Below the pieces are notes generated by a model, which was given only the letters and a program-made list of their open reading frames with translations, ran no database searches and was not told the origin of the DNA. A DNA stretch of 64,000 nucleotides from the NCBI RefSeq assembly GCF_007565055.1, contig NC_044558.1:79261444-79325443 (forward strand). Direction: 5' to 3'. Of this stretch, positions 56,416-64,000 are shown in pieces (position 1 is the first letter of the stretch; every line of letters begins with the position of its first letter). The stretch comes from Rhinopithecus roxellana (lineage: Eukaryota > Chordata > Mammalia > Primates > Cercopithecidae). A program made the position numbers and the translations under genes.

Positions 56416-58344
56416 CTGAGCACATTATACCGCAAACAAAGCCTGGATTCTGTAGACAAGAAGAGGGGAGAATGGTCACAGGCTAGTCAAGTATTGGCCA
56501 CATGAATAAAGAACCCTATAAGGAGGTAAGGATAAAAATACTTTTTTTAAATGAAGAGTTTAAAATAATCCCCCCTTTAGGAGCAAGGCTAGAAATGGGG
56601 AGCAATGGAAAAGAACAATTGCATTTTTTGTTGCATGCCTTTCTGGATCACTGATGTTTGATTATAAATCACATATAGTCCCATGAGCTGAGAGAAGTCA
56701 GCAATACTTCCACTCAAGTGCATTTCCTTACTCTGTTCCCATGTGAAAATTGCACTTTGCATATTTGTTCTGATTCTGCAGTGACTTCCTCTTATCTGGA
56801 CTCCTGACTGACTTGAAATCCACTCTCTGAAAGGTGTATAATTTTTTTTCTATACAGTCTTTTTGAATAAGAATATACATTTGCATTGGGAGTAGGAGGT
56901 GGATTTAGAGTAGTTATGAAGAAAATATTTTATCAAGACAAGAATGGCTTTAAACACTTAATTCAAAGAAAAGTAAACCAACTAAGGTCAGAGACATGTG
57001 TGTTCATTCTAGGCACACACATATATTCAAATGAAACCAGAGAAAGATACGCCCTACCGCCATGATCACAGCCCTGCTTACCAGAAGCATTTGTGAGGAC
57101 AGGACACTATATTTCCTGGAGTGTTCAGGGGTGGGTGGAGGGGAAACCTGCACCATTTTAAAAGCATAGAGAGCAATATTTGTAAAGAACTGAGTCTGTT
57201 GAGCTATCTGGGAGCCTGTAGTCTCAAGAAAGGTAGATTTTCCTAGGATTCCAGGCTGTGTTTAATAATTTCTAAAATGCAAATGCAACTGTTTAACATC
57301 AGTTGGCAGCAAGTTTCTACCCATGTGTTTCCAGCCAAGCTTTAAGAGTCTCAGGAAGGAGAGTGGAAGGAAAGAGCAGATGATTCCCATTGAGGAGGAT
57401 TTGGCTTTTACTATCAGGCACAAGGGACTGGAATCTAACCCGAAGCCCAGCAGCAAGAAGCAGTAGGTGCAGAGGGGCTGTGTACCCCGCCAACCCAGTG
57501 AGTATAACCCACTGGGCGGCAAGCAAAAGACATTCTAGCTTTTTCCTCCTAGGACCTCAGCAGTTGCTGTAGGCTCTGCCACCTTTCTGGTCAAGTTGAG
57601 GTATCTCTCCTTGCCTGCCCTGTGGTCACCACTCCTATGCCAGGTGGGAAAGGCTCCTGGTGCCAGCTGTTCCCAAATAACTCGGAGATTGCCTGTCCCA
57701 CGCTCCCTGCCTAGTCTGCACTACCGCCCCGACCCCACTTGCACATCATAAAAATGGCAATAGTCATTATGCCAGCTGGTCTCATAGTAAATGCTCCAAG
57801 AACTATGTTAGGTGCCCACCTTGCCCATTAAATTCCCTCCTCTCCAAGAGGCCATGAACTCCCATGTGGAGACGACAGGACTCCTGGGAAGCCCAGGTAG
57901 GTTCCAGAGACTCATACCCAACGCCCCCAGACACCAGCGTCTCTGAGCTCCACAGTCCCTACCTGCAACCTCCAAATCACACCGGACTGAATTTGGCACT
58001 TAGGAGGAGTCGCAGATTTCCGCCAGGCTGCGTTGTGAGGGCGTGTTCCTCCTTGGTTGGAGAGAAGACGCTCAGAAAGCCAGACTCTCCGCCTGGGCAC
58101 CCCAGTCCCAGTTTGACAAATTGAGAGTCGAGTCGGGATGGGAGGTGGGATGCGACCCTATGCTTTGGGCAAAGGAGATGCACATAACCGGGCCCCACTT
58201 CCTGGATCTCGGGTGCCACGATGTGTCTCAGTTTGGAGTGGAGGACAATAAACATTATGCCTTAGCCATTCTTCCTCTCACTTCCCGACAGCATCTGGCC
58301 TGATTCCAATGCTTCAGGTGGTTCCAGGTTGAGTATCTGAAGAT
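56412..58344. other. Unique sequence leading up to the CpG island
   Basis: No repeat recognised. GC rises gradually from about 57400. A candidate plus-strand 5' splice site, CAG|GTAGGT, sits at 57895/57896. Without transcript data no exon can be called. Confidence 0.4.
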
Positions 58345-59125
58345 CTCAGAATGGCCACATTTGCCCCCACCCTCCTACCCGGTTGCTGGCAGGGTCCGCC
58401 CAGTGATGGGAGGGGCGGCTCCACCCCCCGAGGCAGGCACTCCTGGTGGCACCGGCGTCCTTTCCGGATCTCCCCAACAACTCAAGTTCAAGCTCCCTCC
58501 GACCCAGCGTCCCGGGAGAAAGACGCCCACTCCTGTCTTACCTTTGCCGGGCACTGCGCTCAGCAAGCAGCTCTGAGCCCAGCACGGCCGCGGGACCACA
58601 CCCTCCGAGCGCATCCAGCGTCCCCGCCGCTCCTGTGCCGGGCCCCGGCCCACGCCCCGGCAGCCGAGTCTGCCGCTCCAGGTTGCGTCTCCAAGGGTTG
58701 CTACCTGCCCCTGCAGAGTCCTGGCCGCGCAGACTCGGGCTCTGGTGGCTGGCGCTGCGACCAGGACAACTCTTCCCCAGACCCCGCGGCCACTCCGCCA
58801 CGCCCCAACCTCAAACCGCGCCCAACCCACCTGCGCTTTGCTCCCAGCCGCGCCCCGCCCCAGATGCAGGCGGAGGAAGTGCGCCCCCGAGGGCTGGAAG
58901 AGGCGTGCCTGGGAGAGTCCTGCAAGGTCCAGAGAGAAAGGCTGGAGGTAGAGCGGGGCGGCTCCTGCGAGTCTTCGGGAATTGGCTTCTGTCCTCCCTA
59001 AACTCAACCGTAACTGCCGCTGGCCTTCGCTGTCTGCGCGCAGTCCTGGAGAGTTCTGGCGCGGATCCACGCCTCACTGCGCGGGAGGCTGGAAGGCGCG
59101 CTCTTCCTGGGATGTGCGGATGCCT
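58345..59125. promoter_or_regulatory. CpG island, probable TATA-less promoter
   Basis: By hand count the 780 bases from 58381 contain about 64 CpG dinucleotides, unlike anything else in the window outside young Alus. GC boxes occur as GGGGCGG at 58412-58418 and as CCCCGCCCC at 58853-58861. On the minus strand two good candidate 5' splice sites lie in the island: AAAG|GTAAGA (exon end 58542) and CAG|GTGGGT (exon end 58831). This fits first exons of a gene or lncRNA transcribed leftward. Long frames exist on both strands (58351-59001 and 58446-59387 plus; 59070-58375 minus). They are Pro/Arg/Ala-rich, mutually overlapping and expected from GC-rich sequence with few stops. Confidence 0.75.
58542..58830 (-). 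other. Candidate first-exon region, minus strand
   Basis: This is a tentative exon ending at the AAAG|GTAAGA donor (GT at 58541-58540). Start unknown; the GC box at 58853-58861 would lie just upstream. No acceptor or second exon could be identified to the left. Inference only. Confidence 0.3.
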
Positions 59126-59159
59126 GGAATTCGAAATTAGAGCTGAGGATTTAAGAGCA

Positions 59160-59478
59160 TTCTGTTTTGTTTTTTGTTTTGTTGTTGTTGTTGTTTCTTT
59201 TTGGACGAGTCTCGCTCTGTGGACCAGGCTGCAGTGCAGTGGCGCGATCTCGATTCAGGCAACTTCCGCCTCCTGGGTTCAAAGGATTCTCCTCCTCAGC
59301 CTCCCGAGTAGCTGGGACTACAGGCGTCCGCCACCACGCCCGGCTAATTTTTGTATTTTTAGTAGAGACGGAGTTTCACCGTGTTAGTCAGGATGGTCTC
59401 GATCTCTTGACTTCGTGATCCGCCCGCCTCGGCCTCCCAAAGTGCTGGGATTATAGGCGTGAGCCACCGCGCCCGGCC
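59160..59478 (-). mobile_element. AluY SINE beside the CpG island
   Basis: The full reverse dimer runs from an oligo-T/TTG stretch (59164-59200) through GAGTCTCGCTCTGTGGACCA to GAGCCACCGCGCCCGGCC, ending at 59478. It is little diverged and still CpG-rich. The long plus frame from the island reads into it as an artefact. Confidence 0.95.
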
Positions 59479-60890
59479 AGGAGTTCTTAGATAAAAGTTT
59501 CTTCAAGAAAGGGACTGGAGAGTGGGAATGGAATAAACAGTAATTCTTCTTGACTGCAGGAGGTAGAATGCAGCAGAGAAACTTCTTCAACCAAAAAGAT
59601 TAACTGTAAAATATTGATTCTTACAGTTCTAGATGATAGCAGAAAATGATTTTTTAATGAATTATGCAAATCTCTCAGTTCTCCACTACAGATGGTCACT
59701 CCGTATCTCCACTACAGATGGCCACTACCACTACACTTTAGTGTCAGGGACGATGATTTTTGCAGCCCAAGAGACTGGAGAATTTTTCTTTTTACATCAA
59801 GCTAGCCTCTCAAGATGAGTGAGAATTAAAACATATTCCATTGTTACTGGCTGAGGGATTGGGACATGCTGGGCCTTCTCCTACTCCTGTTTAAAATAAT
59901 AAAAATAATTTTAGAAGCCAAGAAATTCTCCAGCTCCTGATCTACTTTCTCTTAGCAGTTCCACCACTGGCAGCTGGCCTCTCCACCTCCCCCGCCCCAC
60001 CCCCGCTCCGCCACACACCTTTCCACACAGAGGAGCCAAACACAAGTCCTGGACCAAAAATACAGTGAGGAAATCGTCAGGGGAGTCCCAGCCTGGCTGA
60101 TGTCACATAGGCGAGGAGTCCTGGCTGAGAGAGGCTTCCTTTGCTTTCTCTGTCCCTACCCAATCTCACTCCCTCATATGTGACTAAAGAGAATACTATT
60201 TACTCACCGTTTATTGTGGGCAATGCACTTTCTTTTATTTTGTTTATGTAGTTAGTTATTTGCTTACAGTCTTTTCGGAATGCTTCTGTCTGCCCCTACT
60301 CCCCATCCAAAATGTAACCTCCATGTGTTTGACTTCTTAAGTGCGCAGCCCTGAACTCTCAGAACCTCAAACAGTGCCCGGCCGTGTATCCAATCAAACA
60401 ATTATCAAAGGAATGGATCTTGTGTATATGCAAATTATCATGACCCATGTCAGATAGGCATCTTTCCCTCCCACACCACACACAGAAGAGGAAATAAACA
60501 CTCAAAAAAAAAAAAAAAAAAAAAACACATATATTTGAGACAGAAAATTCCAGATGCCTGTTGGTGGAGTGGCTTTTTTGATTCCAAAGACAGGAAATAG
60601 GAGAGCTGGAGGAGCAGGGAGTTGCAAGGAAGAGGAGAGACAAGAGGAGAAGGGAAAGCAATGAAGAGGCTGGGAGGGCCCCAGGGGTAGAAGCAGCCCC
60701 TAATGCAGTGGCAGCATGTAAGCTACTCAATGCTGAACTATCCTTGAAGCTATCCCTTCTGCCCCATAGTCCTGTGACCTGTGGATGTTTTCTCACCAGC
60801 AGTCTCATACAGAGACAAGTGCTGTCAACAGAGGACTGAAGAGTTTAGACACCTTTGGAGGTTTGGGGATGTGAACAGAAAACTTTTCCA
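59479..60890. other. Unique sequence with small simple repeats
   Basis: A 26-bp-period duplication of TCTCCACTACAGATGG lies at 59680-59726. An octamer-like ATGCAAAT is at 59663-59670. A run of about 23 As is near 60505-60525. The minus frame at 60359-60808 crosses simple sequence and has no domain. Confidence 0.45.
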
Positions 60891-60892
60891 GG

Positions 60893-61013
60893 CAAAAGAG
60901 CTGATGCCTATAATCCCAGCATTTTGGGAGGCTGAGGTGTATTGCTGGAACTCAGGAGTTCGAGAGACACCTGGGCAACATAGCAAGACCCCAAATCTAC
61001 AAACATAAAATAA
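60893..61013 (+). mobile_element. Free-left-Alu-like monomer (FLAM)
   Basis: GAGCTGATGCCTATAATCCC to CAACATAGCAAGACCCCAAA and an AAATAAAT end make one left monomer lacking its first 15 or so bases. A second Alu starts straight after it. Confidence 0.8.
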
Positions 61014-61316
61014 ATAGCTGAGTGTGGTGACATGTGCCTGTATTCCCAGCACTTTGGGGGGCCAAGGCAGGAGGATCACTTGGGGCCAGGAGTTCAAGAC
61101 CAGCCCAGTCAACATAGCAAGCCACCATCTCTACCAAAATAGAATTTCAAACTTAGCCAGGCATAGTGTGTTGTATGCCTGTAGTCCCAGCTACTTGCAA
61201 GACTGAGGCAGGATCCCTTGAGCCAAGGAGATTGAGGCTGCCGTGAGCTCATTCAAGCCACTGCACTCCAGCCTGGAAAACAGAGAAAGCCTGTCAAAAA
61301 AAAGAAAAAAAAAGGC
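61014..61316 (+). mobile_element. AluJ SINE in tandem with a monomer
   Basis: It starts at AGCTGAGTGTGGTGACATGT, has J-type right-arm blocks (GGAGATTGAGGCTGCCGTGA), and ends in AAAAAAGAAAAAAAAA. With the preceding monomer it gives a left-left-right order. Confidence 0.88.
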
Positions 61317-63537
61317 AACTTTGCTTTCTGACCAAAGTGGAAATTCTACACTAAACTGAGTAGAAATGGTCACACCTCCACTGTTACTTCTGCATTCTTG
61401 GGCTAGACTTCACCCACTCAAAAACAATAATGATGTCACTTGCTGTGGTTGTTTTAAAATTCAATGTTAAAAGGACACGTGCAAGTTTGTAGAAAAGTTC
61501 ATAGTGCTGTTCAAATATAACATCTGTACTAAGAAAATACGTAAAAAATAAAACCTTGGTACCTAGACATAACAGAGATGTTCTAAGAAGATCATGCTGA
61601 GTTTCGTGAACATGTAAGATACTCTCCTAATTAAAATCAACCATTAATTGATCTTTAAGTCTGTTTACTCCAGTTGGTCAAACACTTTTCATAAAATCCT
61701 ACTCAATTTTCAGCAAACCCTCTGGTTATACAGTAAATCAACATCCAAGTTTGTAATGACTGTAGCCTGGGTTAAGTAATTTTTACTGGGTGAGAATTTT
61801 AATTAATGAAAACAATTCAAAATATGTGTCAGTATCTTAGGATAGTGGTAATCCTGGGCTATCAAGTGTGGGATTTCTGGGAGGTCAGGTGATATAAAAC
61901 AGATGGTGGGAAAGAGGCAGGTGGATTAGCATCATTATTGAAACCAGCAATAATGTTAAATACAACCAAAATTGGCATAATAACTTTCAAGCATGATTAT
62001 AGCTTTATTTCTCACATCCCCAACATGGAAATACAACACACAAAAATTACACTTACCAACTCTTAAATTTTTCAGTTGACATGACAGATGTTAAATATCC
62101 TCCTCTCATGTGATGCTAAGACCTTGGCTACTTTATTACTCATACCTTGTTTCATAATATAGTACCCCAAAAGTCTCTTCTCATTACAGCATTACAACAT
62201 CAACTCCAAGTCCAGAATCTCACCACCTCTGTCAGATAATGATGCATGGCTCCCTACATGTGGTTCCTTAAATAAAGCTATTTGTATGCAGTTTCTCTCA
62301 ATTTTAAGGCTTTGGGAACTAAATACATAACTTGTGTTCCTGCCCCCGTGCACCCAACGCACAAAGCTTAAACAAGTATAGAATAATCATTGCAGACACC
62401 CTTGCTTAAAAGGAAGGAAAATGAGATCCACAGGAATATATATATTTAAAAATACATGTAACTCAACTATCTTCTACAAAATAGTGATGTTGGTGATTTT
62501 CGGTAATGGTGCTGAATGAAAATTCAGGTGTTTCTCAGTCTTTTCCCGCAATTCCCAGCCACATCTCTCTGTTTGCTTAGATACTGGATTGCTTTTTCTG
62601 AGCCTCTCACTGTATCTCAGAATTGTTTTCTTCTATTTCTGAACAAAAAATCAACACTTTGTCTTCATCACCTGACACAAGTGAAAAGCGTGTTATTCAA
62701 CTCCAGCAATGCAAAAGTTTCTGACAGCCAGTGAATAACTAATGGACTCATCCTTCCAAGGGAAGGAGTTGTGTCAGGAGGAATATGATGTGATAAACCA
62801 ATGTTGACATCTGAGGACAGAATGAAAAGCCAGTTAGTAGAACAACAAAACCATGTGCTTCATGATTAGCCACCAAGACAATGTCAGTTCTCTTTTTGCT
62901 GCATTCAGCTGTCAAAGTAAAGAAAGTTTCTTTGAATCAATTTGCATGTTCTGAATTTCTAACTCTGAACCCTTGATCCAAGGTAAAGGGAAACTTAAAC
63001 TTTCCTGCTTGCTTGCACCAAGAGTGAACTATCTATTTCTCATTATTCTGCTATGTTTTAGAAGAGATCACACCCTTCTTGGTGTCACTGTGGCTGAGAT
63101 TATTCTGACCAGCCAGGACACTGTTACTCTGCCTTGGATTCTGAAGGCCTCATGTGCTCTCTCTTGAGTGTGGCACAAAGATGGGGCTCCTGATTGGACA
63201 GCAGAGTCTCTATGTGCTCCAGAGGCCTGGACCTGCTGTACCCAGAGTCATCTCCACCCCACTCTGATTTTCCTGCTCCAAACAAATGCTAAAAGTAACA
63301 ATCAAATGATCCCCTAAATGGTCAATTTTTTTGTTTCCTCTCAAATTCTTTCAGATTATTTGATATATTTTGGTTTTTTTTCTAATGTATTTTTTAAAGG
63401 TCAGCTTCTAAAAAGTACACACAAATCTCACTCCCTTCCCTACCATTGCCTTTAGAGTACATTTTAAGTGGAAATGTGGTTACATTGATACAAGCCAAGC
63501 ATTTTCATCATCTTCTAACAAAGACTTGAGAGAATAT
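61317..63537. other. Unique, repeat-poor AT-rich sequence
   Basis: About 2.2 kb without a recognised repeat or exon. The plus frame at 62516-62734 has no domain. Confidence 0.45.
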
Positions 63538-63822
63538 GTATTTATTTATTTATTTAGAGATGAAGTTTCACCCTTTTGCCTAGGCTGCAGTGAAGCGGCG
63601 TGATCTCGGCTCACTGCAACATCTGCCCCGCTGATTCAAGCGATTCTCCTTCCTCGGCTGGGATTATAGGTGCCCATCACCACACCCAGCTAACTGTTGT
63701 GTTTTTAGTAGAGACAGGGTTTCGGCAGGCTGGTCTCGGACTCCGGACCTGACTTGATCTGCCCACCTTGGCCTCACAAAGTGCTGGTGTTACAGGCGTG
63801 AGCCACTGGGCTCTGCCAGCAG
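63538..63822 (-). mobile_element. AluS/J SINE, reverse
   Basis: A TTTA-repeat head, then GATGAAGTTTCACCCTTTTG, GCGTGATCTCGGCTCACTGC and a GTTACAGGCGTGAGCCACTG end. A deletion removes the TCAGCCTCCCGAGTAG block near 63655. Confidence 0.92.
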
Positions 63823-63934
63823 AGCATTTGAGAGACACATGAATGGTGCTCTCTTTAGAAGTTTCATGTCTGCTCCGAAAACCAGGTCAGGGAATAGTGA
63901 CTTTTTATATTTGTTTGGTTTTTAAAGTTTTCTT

Positions 63935-64000
63935 TTTTCTTTTTTTTTTTTTTTTTTTTTTTTTGCTTTTTATGGATACACAATAATTGTACATATGTAT
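63935..64000 (-). mobile_element. L1 3' end, cut by the window edge
   Basis: A T-run at 63941-63964 followed by TTTTATGGATACACAATAAT and TGTACATATGTAT is the reverse of an L1MA/L1MB 3' terminus with its A-tail. The rest lies beyond 64000. Confidence 0.75.

Noticed and set aside
58351..59387. Long open frames on both strands in the GC-rich block (216, 313 and 231 codons)
   Set aside because: GC-rich DNA has few stop codons. The frames overlap on opposite strands, are Pro/Arg/Ala-rich without domains, and one runs into an Alu.
1..64000. tRNA, rRNA, snRNA, Y RNA or microRNA gene
   Set aside because: No cloverleaf-type A/B box pair outside Alu and MIR SINEs, and no U6, 5S or 7SL-type core was recognised by eye. 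A tRNAscan-SE and Infernal run would be decisive.

Overview
The window looks like primate nuclear DNA, most likely from an Old World monkey (macaque, baboon or guenon type). Dimeric Alu SINEs, a twin-primed L1PA-type insertion and MLT1, Tigger1, MER5, L2 and MIR fossils fix it as primate. The young Alu at 16859-17144 has a CTCAAGCCTG 5' block and a GATCCGGCCAC block in its right arm, and the one at 48355-48650 shares the first. I remember these variants as typical of cercopithecoid AluY lineages, so the monkey assignment is inference. I recognise no protein-coding exon, tRNA, rRNA or snRNA. Open frames are short and mostly lie in repeats, in their antisense strands or in one GC-rich block.

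Layout. 1-10.8 kb: a broken Alu with a 172-bp pure purine tract, several old L1/L2/MIR pieces, a MER5-type element, two MLT1 solo-LTR remnants and a Tigger2/MER2-type piece. 10.8-13.7 kb: an eroded L1 ORF2, then an Alu split by a 5'-inverted young L1. 13.7-23 kb: mostly unique DNA with a full-length AluY, an L2 split by an MLT1 LTR, and a small hAT-type element. 23-24.5 kb: an L1 nested inside an MLT1 LTR. 25.5-29.3 kb: an AluJ, then a near end-to-end Tigger1 carrying its own Alu and an AT-rich palindromic insertion. 31.6-34.4 kb is repeat-poor. 34.4-35.8 kb: an Alu cut open by a second copy of a unique segment that lies 1.05 kb downstream. 36-46 kb: mostly L2 debris plus MLT1. 46.2-46.55 kb: an AT-rich array with a 27-bp-arm hairpin and 50-bp-spaced palindromes that I cannot assign. 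47-54 kb: L1 remnants, an AluY, an AluS with a 49-nt A run, and MLT1. 58.35-59.13 kb: the only CpG island, with GC boxes and good candidate 5' splice sites on the minus strand. 59.2-64 kb: Alus and unique DNA, with an L1 3' end running off the window.

Nothing forms an operon or pathway. The readable history is layered insertion: L2 and MIR first, then MLT1 LTRs and Tigger/hAT DNA transposons, then L1 and AluJ/S, then AluY and L1PA. The CpG island is the best candidate for function. The best candidates for something undescribed are the palindromic array at 46.2 kb and the copied segment inside the Alu at 34.55 kb. Family names are from memory of consensus sequences; no search was run.
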